Positions 48,133 to 59,746 of a DNA stretch of 64,000 nucleotides are shown piece by piece. The notes beneath the pieces are model-generated. The model had not been told where the DNA came from and ran no database searches. It was given only the letters and a program-made list of their open reading frames with translations. The stretch is taken from the NCBI GenBank assembly GCA_963971535.1, contig OZ020589.1, positions 86,193,796 through 86,257,795 on the forward strand. The letters run 5' to 3'. Positions within the stretch are counted from its first letter, which is position 1. The number at the start of each line of letters is the position of its first letter. The position numbers and the translations under genes were made by a program. This DNA comes from Notolepis coatsorum. Taxonomy: Eukaryota > Chordata > Actinopteri > Aulopiformes > Paralepididae.

Positions 48133-49700
48133 CAGATGCTGCTGTCACTTTATATAGAGGCCAAAATGTAATTGATCGATTACTCTCCCCATGAAGCCTT
48201 AATTGAAGTCATGGTGATTTCTTTTTGTTGCATTCCTGAGCCAATAATTTGATGACTGGCTTGAATTATTGGCTCAGGAATGCGACAAACAAACAAATCT
48301 CCATGAATTCAAGGATTCATGGGGTGTGTAATTGGTAGATTTCTTTTTTTGGGTGAGCTATCCCTTTTTAAAAGGGTGTACAGATGCTGCTGTCACTTTA
48401 TATAGAGGCCAAAATGTAATTGATCGATTACTCTCCCCATGAAGCCTTAATTGAAGTCATGGTGATTTCTTTTTGTTGCATTCCTGAGCCAATAATTTGA
48501 TGACTGGCTTGAATTATTGGCTCAGGAATGCGACAAACAAACAAATCTCCATGAATTCAAGGATTCATGGGGTGTGTAATTGGTAGATTTCTTTTTTTGG
48601 GTGAGCTATCCCTTTTTAAAAGGGTGTACAGATGCTGCTGTCACTTTACAGAGGCCAAAATGTAATTGATCGATTACTCTCCCCATGAAGCCTTAATTGA
48701 AGTCATGGTGATTTCTTTTTGTTGCATTCCTGAGCCAATAATTTGATGACTGGCTTGAATTATTGGCTCAGGAATGCGACAAACAAACAAATCTCCATGA
48801 ATTCAAGGATTCATGGGGTGTGTAATTGGTAGATTTCTTTTTTTGGGTGAGCTATCCCTTTTTAAAAGGGTGTACAGATGCTGCTGTCACTTTACAGAGG
48901 CCAAAATGTAATTGATCGATTACTCTCCCCATGAAGCCTTAATTGAAGTCATGGTGATTTCTTTTTGTTGCATTCCTGAGCCAATAATTTGATGACTGGC
49001 TTGAATTATTGGCTCAGGAATGCGACAAACAAACAAATCTCCATGAATTCAAGGATTCATGGGGTGTGTAATTGGTAGATTTCTTTTTTTGGGTGAGCTA
49101 TCCCTTTTTAAAAGGGTGTACAGATGCTGCTGTCACTTTACAGAGGCCAAAATGTAATTGATCGATTACTCTCCCCATGAAGCCTTAATTGAAGTCATGG
49201 TGATTTCTTTTTGTTGCATTCCTGAGCCAATAATTTGATGACTGGCTTGAATTATTGGCTCAGGAATGCGACAAACAAACAAATCTCCATGAATTCAAGG
49301 ATTCATGGGGTGTGTAATTGGTAGATTTATTTTTTTGGGTGAGCTATCCCTTTTTAAAAGGGTGTACAGATGCTGCTGTCACTTTACAGAGGCCAAAATG
49401 TAATTGATCGATTACTCTCCCCATGAAGCCTTAATTGAAGTCATGGTGATTTCTTTTTGTTGCATTCCTGAGCCAATAATTTGATGACTGGCTTGAATTA
49501 TTGGCTCAGGAATGCGACAAACAAACAAATCTCCATGAATTCAAGGATTCATGGGGTGTGTAATTGGTAGATTTCTTTTTTTGGGTGAGCTATCCCTTTT
49601 TAAAAGGGTGCAGATGCTGCTGTCACTTTACAGAGGCCAAAATGTAATTGTCTTTTATTTATGACCTTTTTTCTATCGATTACTCTCCCCATGAAGCCTT
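48133..49700. repeat. Palindromic satellite array, ~246-bp unit, six full copies plus a partial
   Basis: Unit starts (CAGATGCTGCTGTCACTTTA) are at 48133, 48381, 48629, 48875, 49121, 49367 and 49611, giving periods of 248, 248, 246, 246, 246 and 244. Copies are almost identical. Each contains a ~135-bp palindrome from CCCCATGAAGCCTTAATTGA to AAGGATTCATGGGG, whose inner arms are TTGCATTCCTGAGCCAATAA and its inverse around a short spacer. It sits just downstream of the transposase ORF. Confidence 0.95.
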
Positions 49701-49723
49701 GAAGTCATGGTGATTTTTGTATA

Positions 49724-50460
49724 TAATGGAGTTGTTTGCAGAGGGGCTCACTGAATCTAACAATCACGTAGACATATACCAAGTGTGATTAGCAAGAGAG
49801 GAATGTTTGTGACAAGTGTAATGTAAAAAGATTAGGAAGGATCCACACCAAGCAAGTTCTTCCTCAGACGTGTTTTTTTTTTTTTTTACTATGTTACATT
49901 ACATTGGGCGTATAGAAACAAAGATCATTTCAAAGTACAAACATATACAGTACCTGTGTGACATTTTGGATGAGGCTAGGCTCCATGTTAATAAGCAACT
50001 TGGGGTGAACAAATCTCCAACACACCCATGTCTGGTTTCTTTAACTGAAACGCCTCCTTGTCGACTTCAGTGTTTTAAGTCATCATAGACCTTTAAGTCC
50101 AAGGTACTAGGAATTTCACATTTCTTGGCAACTGAAAACAAAGATTGCACAAGCTTATTGATGAATCTTATTTTATTAATGACCTTTTTTTCTTTCTATC
50201 GATTGCCCCTTGAAGTCATGATTCTCACACGCTGTTGTAAAACTGTTTGCATCCCAACTGAAACGCCTCCTTGTCGACTTCAGTGTTTTAAGTCATCATA
50301 GACCTTTAAGTCCAAGGTACTAGGAATTTCAAATTTCTTGGCAACTGAAAACAAAGATTGCACAAGCTTATATTGATGAATCTTATTTTATTAATTTTTT
50401 TTTCTATCGATTGCCCCTTGAAGTCATGATTCTCACACGCTGTTGTAAAACTGTTTGCAT
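49724..50460 (-). repeat. Inverted copy of SAMD3-like exon 2, intron 2 and start of exon 3
   Basis: The reverse complement matches 39440-40207, including exon 2 (AAGAAATTTGAAATTCCTAG, GACTTAAAGGTCTATGATGA), the intron 2 flanks without the hAT MITE, and the exon 3 start (TTAGATTCAGTGAG). The exon 2 part is present twice in direct orientation (50036-50250 and 50255-50460), so the region was also tandemly duplicated. Frameshifts and deletions make it non-coding. Confidence 0.9.
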
Positions 50461-50569
50461 CCCAAAGGATATGCCTGCATGTTGCAAATAAAAGTGCATT
50501 GTTAAATACTGATTTCTGCTTTGCCCCCGTTTATTTTAAATGTATTATTCCAGAGTAAATTATTATTTA
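50461..50569. other. Spacer
   Basis: Includes GCAAATAAAAGTGCATTG, a possible polyadenylation signal for leftward or rightward transcripts of the element. No other feature. Confidence 0.3.
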
Positions 50570-51085
50570 ATTCTATATTGAGTGAAATATGATATTCTAT
50601 ATTGAGTGAAATCTATTCTATATTGAGTGAACTACAACTCCATATTGAGGGAATTACAACTCTATATTGATTAAAATACCACTCTATATTGAGTGAAATA
50701 TGATATTCTATATCGAGTGAAATCTATTCTATATTGAGTGAACTACAACTCCATATTGAGGGAATTACAACTCTATATTGATTAAAATACCACTCTATAT
50801 TGAGTGAAATATGATATTCTATATCGAGTGAAATCTATTCTATATTGAGTGAACTACAACTCCATATTGAGGGAATTACAACTCTATATTGATTAAAATA
50901 CCACTCTATATTGAGTGAAATATAACTTTAAGTATCTCTATATTGAGTGAAATATAACTTAAAATATCTCTATATTGAGTGAAATATAACTCTATTGAGT
51001 GAAAATATAACTCTATATTGATTAAAATACCACTCTATATTGAGTGAAATATAACTTAAAATATCTCTCTATATTGAGTTAAATG
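50570..51085. repeat. AT-rich array of CTATATTGAGTGAAAT units with 112-bp higher-order period
   Basis: The short unit CTCTATATTGAGTGAAATA is repeated with variants. A 112-bp higher-order unit recurs at 50589, 50701 and 50813 (marked by GATATTCTATAT). It lies just inside the right terminus. Confidence 0.9.
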
Positions 51086-51223
51086 TTAACACTAAATGGA
51101 GTAGAAATAACTCTGAAGATTTAACTCTGTGACAAGAGTCATTTTCGTCGGAGCCAATACTGTCTTTTTGGGAGTAAAATTTTACTCAATTTGAGTAAAT
51201 TTGACTCTGCGAATTTTCCTGTG

Positions 51224-53268
51224 TACTTTTTTGAACAGGCTCTCGTCCTGCAACATTAGTCCTACAGACTTACTAGTTACCATAGATGTAGTCAGCCTTT
51301 ACCCCAGCATTCCACATGCAGATGCGCTGGACGCGCTGAGTTTTTATTTAAACTCGAGGGAAGTATTACTCCCCCCTACAGAAGCGCTGGTTAGTTTAAC
51401 CGATCTAGTTCTAACTAGAAATTATTTTAGATTCCAAGATAAATACTATTTACAAAACAGAGGCCTCAGCATGGGCTCTCCAGCCGCTGTGAACCTAGCC
51501 AATCTGTATATGTCCAAATATGAAGTGGATCATATCTTTAATAATAACCCGTTTGAGAAATGTGTCAAATCGTATATGCGCTATATTGACAATCTGTTTT
51601 TTATTTGGTCTGGTTCATCATCCGAACTTTTTGCCTTCCTTGAGTACCTGAACTCCTGTAGAAGAACGATAAAGTTTACATTAAAGTTTGATATGTATAA
51701 TTTACCCTTCCTCGATGTTTTGATCAAGAAAGCCCCAGATGGCATCTCATTACACACAGAGGTTTTTAAAAAGGAGACGGATCGTAACTCGTTCTTGCAT
51801 TATTCTAGTTATCACACCCCAGCCTTGAAGAACAGTCTTCCTTATAGCCAAATTCTTCGATATAAGAGAATATGTGATACTGACGATACATTTATTGCAC
51901 AAGCAAAGGTACTCCGTGGCAGTTTCCACGAGAGAGGATATAGTGCTGATTTGACACTAAAAGCCTTTAATAAAACCAAGCATATCGACAGGGCCACGTT
52001 GTTTACCCCCAGAAAGAAAGAAGATAAACCTGACAAAGTATCTTTCGTGTCTACTTACAGCCCTATTACGAGAGAAACGCGGAGTATTGTCAATAAACAT
52101 TGGCATATTCTGCAGTCCGACCCTCTCATAGGGACAGCGTTTCAGCATTCGCCTAACTATTTTTACAAGAGACAAGCGAATTTATCTAATCTCCTAGTCA
52201 AAACTGATTTGCCCTTAAAGAAACCTTCTCATTTTATGTCCAACATCCCAGATGGAAATTTTCCCTGCCAATCCTGTGTTCAGTGCCAGGGTATGATTAA
52301 AGATAAATTTTTCGCACATCCAATAACGGGGAAAAATATCCCAATCAAAGGACGGATTACGTGTAATTCGTCCAATCTGGTGTATTTGCTAAAATGTCCT
52401 TGTAATTTTTCCTATGTGGGCAAAACAACAAGAGCCTTTAAATCAAGAATAAGTTAACACAAATGTGCTGTGAGGAATTTAGATGTCAAGTCATCGGTAG
52501 CTCGGCATTTCTCTAAGTGTAAGCATACCGTCAATGACCTCAAATATATGGGACTAGAGTTAGTACTCAGGCCAGCGTGAGGTGGAGACAGACACAAGCT
52601 GCTGCTGCAACGTGAATGTTATTATATCCACCTGTTCAATTGTATCGAACCTAAAGGTATGAATGAAGAAAACGTCTTAACCTGTTTCCTTTAACCTCCT
52701 TACTCCCACATTGTTATTTCTGGTCTGATTAAATATGTTGTTTGTTGCCAAACTAGAGGCATGATTCACAAAGATGCCCAATGGATAATTTGAAATTAAT
52801 TAATTCAATTAAGTAAAGTGGCTCAATTAGCCCTATAAATTAAAGGGCATGCTATATGTTATCAAGTTTCTGGTAATTTTGTTTTGTTTCGTTTTGTATT
52901 GTATTGTTTATAAATATTTATTGATGATATAGTTATATCTATACATATGTATAAATTATGATTGGACTCTTTTTGATAGGTCATTCATTTAGTCATATTG
53001 CATAGGCACACCTGCGTTGTGATGTCATTTCCTGCCGTGTCATTTACCTGCCAGGTGTATTTAAACATCACCTTGAATGCATTTCCAGTGCTAGCCATAC
53101 CACTGATGAAGGACATTGTCCGAAACATGTCTGCTTTTGACTCAGGCTGCCAATAAAAAACATTGAACCTGTGAGTGCTGGTCCGGCTACCCTGCTTTGA
53201 TATACTGAACTTTACGGGATTACAGCACCCAGTGTGAGAACTTGTGAGCGCGGTCTAACTTGACTATA
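51224..53268 (+). mobile_element. Penelope-like element, C-terminal half (RT core, GIY-YIG, 3' UTR)
   Basis: Continues the RT from FLNRL: LVTIDVVSLYPSIPH (first catalytic Asp), GLSMGSPAAVNLANLYMSKY, then YMRYIDNLFFIW, where the usual Asp pair has become Asp-Asn. Farther on are FLDVLIKK, HWHILQSDPLIG, CSSLVYLL-type block LVYLLKCPCNFSYVGKTTRA (GIY-YIG) and FKSRIS, followed by a TAA at 52456 and a TGA near 52578. The 3' UTR ends at 53268 before the target duplication. The catalytic change and stops show it is dead. Confidence 0.9.
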
Positions 53269-53282
53269 TCAATCATATTATA
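53269..53282. repeat. Right target-site duplication of the Penelope-like element
   Basis: TCAATCATATTATA, identical to 33153-33166. Confidence 0.8.
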
Positions 53283-53813
53283 TACATTTGTTACATTTGT
53301 CCGTCTGCTTCAGTGTCTCTGGTTATCAATGTCAATCGTTACCAAAATATTAATTTCTATTCTTATATTTACATTTGTCCGACTACATCAGTGTCAATGG
53401 TTATCAAAACATTTACTTAAATCATATACATATTTCTCCTTGGTTTCAATGTCTTTGTTTCAATATCAATAACGTCCACTATGCGCGTGCATGTGTGGGT
53501 TATCCTTATGAATGACATCGCAAGATCACACCTTTGAAGGAAGGAGCGAGGGTGAAAGTGGGAGAGCGAGAGAGAGAGTAGTAGTAGTTTAAGACTGTTC
53601 TTAAACTTCATAGAGAATATTCATTAACCCGACATATTAGCTAAACCCAAACGTCACAAAATGGCGTCTCATTAGCTTTAAGCTCTGACTGGTGCATTGT
53701 TACTATACACATACTTTTTTTCAAATTTTTATTTACCCTTTCTTTTATATAGCTTCTCTCCTTGTACAGTGTCCTTGAGTCTGAGAAAGGCGCTTCTCTC
53801 GTCAAATCCATTC
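53283..53813. other. Unassigned spacer
   Basis: Diverged direct repeats of ACATTTGTCCG...CAGTGTC at about 53290 and 53369. No gene seen. Confidence 0.4.

Positions 53814-53910
<97 letters not shown>
53814..53910. repeat. (TTA)n microsatellite
   Basis: About 97 bp of TTA trinucleotides directly before the SINE. A shorter TTA run (54396-54442) lies at its other end. Confidence 0.97.
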
Positions 53911-53911
<1 letters not shown>

Positions 53912-54395
53912 GGGCGGCTAGGTGGTGTAGTGGGCAAGGCACTCGCCACCAGTGTGGAGACGCTAGGATTCGCGTGTTCGAATCCAGCTCTCCACATTGT
54001 TTTTCAGTTTGGCTGGTCGTCCGCAGTAATACACATTGGCCGTATTACGGGGAGGGAAAACTGAAGGGTGGGGATCGAACGTTGTGGACAGCGACTCCTA
54101 CAAGTCGGTTGGTGCGCCTGCGCAGTAGAATCAGGAAGTGTCGGGGGCAGCGTGAGCCTCCCACGCGTTACTCCTCGACACTGAGAGATCGAGCTGCGCA
54201 GGTGAAAAGATGCGACTGCTGTTACCTCAAGTACCGGAGGGGACTTGTGCTATGTATGACTTAGTCCACATTGCAGCCGGCTTGTGGGAGGCAAGAAACA
54301 GCGTTCGTGACAGGGGAGGGTTGAATTGGATGATACGAAATTGGGATGGGAGAAAATATAGAAAAATGGGAGAAAAAGTGGATCAAAAAAAAATT
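53911..54395 (+). mobile_element. tRNA-derived SINE, full-length-like
   Basis: Head GGCGGCTAGGTGGTGTAGTG (box A region) and GTTCGAATCC (box B), then a body with ATTGGCCGTATTACGGGGAG and GGTGAAAAGATGCGACTGCT, and a 3' end GAGAAAATATAGAAAAATGG followed by an A-run. The layout matches the widespread percomorph-type SINE whose 3' end is also seen at 40390-40437. Confidence 0.78.
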
Positions 54396-54409
54396 TATTA
54401 TTATTATTA

Positions 54410-54440
<31 letters not shown>

Positions 54441-54442
54441 TT

Positions 54443-54873
54443 GGTGACATGTGCTTCCTTCAACCTTTAGAACTCAATTCACAGATAACAAATAACCTTA
54501 TTCCACATCATTATCAAGTGTTCAGGGCTCCAGCATTAAATAATCATTTTACAATGTACATTTTTATAACCATAACGTCTTCTATGACCCAGTGGCACGT
54601 GTGCACCGTCTGTAACTGATAACGTGACAATCGCCATTTTTTCCAAGTGCTGTGGCGTGTCGCAATGCGCACTCACACAATATATGTCAAATATCATATA
54701 CGTTATTAACCATCCAAATTATTTAACAATCCTCATTACATGCATGCTACCTAACGTTTTAGCTTTTAGAGGTAGAGTTTCTGTACTTTTCACAGTGTAC
54801 TGACCTGAAACACATAGATTTTCTCACACAGAAAGAAGAACTGTTTGCTTCAAGGAGAGGGCGGGCCGTCACC
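54443..54873. other. Unassigned spacer
   Basis: Contains the ~60-bp similarity to 33046-33104 at about 54805-54860. No gene seen. Confidence 0.4.
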
Positions 54874-54877
54874 TTAA

Positions 54878-55249
54878 GGCGAGACACCCCAGGTGAATAG
54901 GCAAATATACTTTCTTTTGTTGATTTTGAGATTTTGTTATATTTTGCTTCCTAAACATGTCTTCTATGAAACTAGTGACAATAAAACGTCAATAACACAC
55001 ATTTAGTTGTTTATTTTACTTCATTTTTCCTTATTGCCACTATTGTTCTGTTGTCCGCCAGTTGTTGTTCAGTTCAGTTGTTGCTCTGTATGTATGTCCT
55101 GCCTTTTTAATAATGTTCCTTTGTGTTTTATTTTTATTTATTTGATTTTATCCCCCATCCCCTTTCCCCTAGGGGACTTTTTACCCCCAAATAGGCTGTT
55201 ATTGAAAATAAGAACTTGTTCTTAATTAACCTGCCTATTCAAATAAAGG

Positions 55250-55283
<34 letters not shown>

Positions 55284-56165
55284 GCATCCATAAATGTGCA
55301 CATATTTAATGGAGAAGTGCCTCATTTGCACATAAAATTAAGAAAACGTGCAATATATTTTTCTTAGTTTATATGTACATAACAAACTGGGAACGTTTCA
55401 TAGTGATATCTATTCAAATATTTGTTTGCCTATTAGGGGGTACTTGTTTACACTGTTACTACACTGTTTGTAGCCTGTGTGTAGTTCTGTTCAGTTCAAT
55501 AACATCATTATTATTATTATTATTATTCAGTTATCAGGCATGTGTTTAGGTTCTCTATTACTAATGGTTTGATTAGGTATTGTGTTTGTAAATAGCTCTT
55601 TCAAAGAAAAAATTATGGAGTTTTACCATACAAATCTTTAAGGCCGTTTTCTCAAAATGAGTTTTTCCTCATACTCTGAGCCAGAAATCTCCACTTCAGT
55701 AGCACTCACATACACCAAACCTTCCAGTTCTATTCATATCTATGTTATGAAGGTATTTACAGAAGGGTTTGTTGATATCGCATTCATACCCTGATTTTTA
55801 TCACATTTTATTCCTAAAAACATGGAAAAATATGGAATTTTACCATACAAATTGACTGTTGACAGTATTTTCTGATTTATGGAGTGATAAAAAGAGATAT
55901 AAAAAATCCCTACAAAATGAAACTATAATTTTGAAAATGGCTTTATCCAATGTTCAGATTTCTGTCCTGGAATTATATGCAAATTAGTGCATATTTAAGT
56001 AAATCATGCCTCATTTGCATATTTAAACATACAATTTCAGAAAACGTGTAATACAAAAAAGTCTTGTCTTAATATAAGTAATCAACTGGGGAAGTTTCAT
56101 TGTGATATCTATTAGTTAAATTTCTTACCCTATTCACCTGGGGTGTCTCACCCCAGGTGAATATG
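54878..56165. mobile_element. TTAA-flanked DNA element with GACACCCCAGGTGAATAGG ends
   Basis: TTAA at 54874-54877 and 56166-56169. Left end GGCGAGACACCCCAGGTGAA; the right end contains its inverse (ATTCACCTGGGGTGTCTC) plus a second inverted copy forming a local hairpin. Two internal segments (GCCTCATTTGCA... at about 55320 and 56008) are diverged direct repeats. piggyBac or Kolobok are both possible from the TTAA. Confidence 0.55.
55010..55280 (+). mobile_element. LINE 3' end with (GAT)n tail
   Basis: Contains AAGAACTTGTTCTTAATTAA, CCTGCCTATTCAAATAAAGG, then (TGATGA)n. This terminus is widespread in fish L2-type LINEs. It is nested in the TTAA-flanked element. Confidence 0.65.
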
Positions 56166-56169
56166 TTAA

Positions 56170-56434
56170 GGGGACCTGGCGCACATCACCGGAACTAATT
56201 CCGCTAGTTCCGCTCTCTGCTTCCTTAATCACCTATATCTCTTCACAGTAAATGTGAAATTAGTTAATTATGATAGCGTGCAGCTGGCAACATAAAGTCT
56301 ACCACAATGCTTCTAATAATAATAATCAGATATAAACAATTGCAAAAATTACACACGATATGCACATTTTCTTGAGAGTACTACACAGGCATGTATACGT
56401 GACATAGTGTGGTCCCTCTCTCGCTTGTGAACGT
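56170..56434. other. Unassigned spacer
   Basis: No feature recognised. Confidence 0.4.
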
Positions 56435-56845
56435 GCTGTGGAGGGTGCAGTGGAGGGTGCAGTGGACGTTCTGTGGAGGGTGCTGTGTAGGGTGCTGTGG
56501 AGGGTGCATTGGACGTTCTGTGGAGGGTGCAGTGGAGGGTGCTGTGGACGTTCTGTGGAGGGTGCAGTGGAGGGTGCTGTGGACGTTCTGTGGAGGATGC
56601 AGTGGAGGGTGCTGTGGACGTTCTGTGGAGGGTGCAGTGGAGGGTGCTGTGGACGTTCTGTGGAGGGTGCAGTGGAGGGTGCTGTGGACGTTCTGTGGAG
56701 GATGCAGTGGAGGGTGCTGTGGAGGGTGCTGTGGACATTCTGTGGAGGGTGCAGTGGAGGGTGCTGTGTAGGGTGCTGTGGAGAGTGCGGTGGAGGGTGC
56801 TGTGTAGGGTGCTGTGGAGGGTGCAGGGTGCAGTGGAGAGTGCAG
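56435..56845. repeat. 12-13-bp minisatellite with ~60-bp higher order, GTGGAGGGTGC units
   Basis: Units GTGGAGGGTGCA and GTGGAGGGTGCT are interspersed with GTGGACGTTCT. Frames are open on both strands by composition. Confidence 0.93.
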
Positions 56846-57341
56846 ATGCAAGTCATCTCCAAAAACCATCGCCTGAAAGGGCATTATCCACATTATCCAC
56901 ATTGCCCCGCTTTCACTTGCAATGCATTTACATAAAAGCTGCCCCCTGCTGCTGATCTGGGCTCACTGCTCAGATATTTAAATATATAAGTTCAAAATGA
57001 GAAAACCACAGCGTTTTAAAAACAAGAACATGTTATCGTGAGTATATAATTCCAATAGTGTATTCTGTCTGTTCGCTCGAGACTGGCCTTCAAATGTAGA
57101 GACTTGTGGGTAATGTAGTAGTTACCATGGACTGGCTACACATCCAGCGGTGTCCTCTGATTGGTTCCTGTCCTCTATTTCTGCAAGATCATGCATGTGA
57201 CAGGAAGTAATATTGTTAAATGAGTTGGAATGGACCTACACATGTTCCATAGCAGGACAGAGCTTGACTCCTTAGGGCAGTGATTCACAAACATTTTCAA
57301 TCAGGCCCAACTTGGGTAGTTGGAAATCATGTTTGAGTCCC
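56846..57341. other. Unassigned spacer
   Basis: Near 57278 CAGTGATTCACAAACATTTT resembles a hAT start, without a visible partner end. Confidence 0.4.
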
Positions 57342-57349
57342 ACCTGGTC

Positions 57350-57725
57350 GCGTGTAGCCTTTTTACAACGCATCCGCGTTTCCGGCGCTCTGATTGGCCA
57401 GGTCATGTGACATGTGCGCCCAATAGCGTGTTTGCCCATTTCCGCGTCGAACAGCCTGCAAACTACCTGGCGTTTTATCGCCATGCTCTAAGACAAACTC
57501 TAACCTTAACCAACTTCGAAAGAGTGCCTAAGCTTAACCGGCGAAAGAACTTGCTGTCACGCTCTAAGACAAACTCTAACCGTAACCAACTTCGAAGAGT
57601 GCCTAAGCTTAACCAGTGTAGAAACTTGCCGTCCCACGATTGGCGCTCATGTCACATGACCTGGCCAATCAGAGCGCAAAACGGGAACCCGGAAACGCAG
57701 ATGCGTTGTAAAAAGGCTTCAAGCT
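57350..57725. mobile_element. hAT-type MITE, second copy of the intron-2 family
   Basis: Starts GCGTGTAGCCTTTTTACAAC and ends GTTGTAAAAAGGCTTCAAGCT in the opposite orientation to 39710-39999. Exact 8-bp repeats ACCTGGTC at 57342-57349 and 57726-57733. Longer than the other copy because of an ~85-bp internal tandem duplication (CTCTAAGACAAACTCTAACC, twice). Confidence 0.88.
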
Positions 57726-57733
57726 ACCTGGTC

Positions 57734-58506
57734 CCCACCTAGATGTAAGCTAGAATAAATGTTAGGCTACAAACATGCCATTTCCTCTACTACTAACAAG
57801 ATTAACATAACAAGACACAAAGACACAATTATAGTTTTATATTTTATTTGAAAATTAACAAAAGCTTGGCAAATGATCCTGTGCCACTGTGAAATAATTA
57901 GGCCTAATGAAAAATTTTGTTGTAGGATAGGAGATTTATTTTCATTCAAATTATAATAATTTGCCACCTTTTGTGGCAAAACGTATTTAGGCTACTGAAT
58001 GTGGTCTGTATAAAGAATAACACATGACAGATCGTTTTTGTTGACATTGGCATCAGTTTTGCTAAATAAAAATGTATACATTTTCATTCATTCAATGAAA
58101 ACGCAGGATTTAGCGCAGTTGGTTGTTTCTGAGTACGTTTTGCAACTGTATCAAACAGAAACTTTGGCTAGGCTCTGCCCATATTTGGGATTCCGCTTCC
58201 AGGCGCACCTGCAAGACCAGCTAGCCAATCACGACAGGCATGCGCATGTTGGGGAAAGTGAGAAAATAGGGGCCAAGGGCACATGTTCACTCAGACAGAC
58301 TGAGTCGGAGCCACCCGGCAGACAGTTAGGCTGAGTCAGAGTATAAGTTAACACCAGTGAGCGTAAGGAGAACAGTGGAATGTTTTGTTTGATTTTAAAA
58401 TAAAAGGAAACTATTATGTTGGGAACCACAACTGGACTGTCTGTTGTTTTATTCTGCAACCCCTACACCTGGAATTACCACAATATATACATCAGTATCT
58501 ACATTT
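57734..58506. other. Unassigned spacer
   Basis: AT-rich, with a mildly GC-richer patch at 58160-58320. No gene supported. Confidence 0.4.
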
Positions 58507-59743
<1,237 letters not shown>

Positions 59744-59746
59744 ATA

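Larger units (their letters stand above)
35200..51223 (+). mobile_element. Large (16.0 kb) CACTA/EnSpm-like transposon carrying a spliced gene and a transposase-like ORF
   Basis: Begins CACAGGAAAA (35200) and ends TTTTCCTGTG (51223), a terminal inverted repeat of 10 exact bases, with GAGTCA also aligned at bases 17-22 of both ends. TA flanks both ends. Removing it joins the two Penelope-like halves in frame (LKDTT then FLNRL), so the whole interval behaves as one insertion. Contents left to right: a ~450-bp tandem duplication with a nested hAT, an end-like palindrome, a ten-exon SAMD3-like gene, a TNP2-like transposase ORF, a palindromic satellite array, an inverted copy of exon 2/3, and an AT-rich array. 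The superfamily is inferred from the CAC terminus, the 2-bp TA flank and the transposase; a left boundary at 38218 for an inner unit is an alternative. Confidence 0.75.

Noticed and set aside
48133-49700. CRISPR-like regular repeats
   Set aside because: The units are contiguous and ~246 bp long without variable spacers, and the host is eukaryotic; it is a palindromic satellite.
56326-56955. Repeat-rich ORFs on both strands
   Set aside because: Low-complexity GTGGAGGGTGC array; no domain outside the repeat.
57278-57980. Larger hAT around the MITE at 57350
   Set aside because: A hAT-like start at 57278 has no convincing inverted partner downstream.
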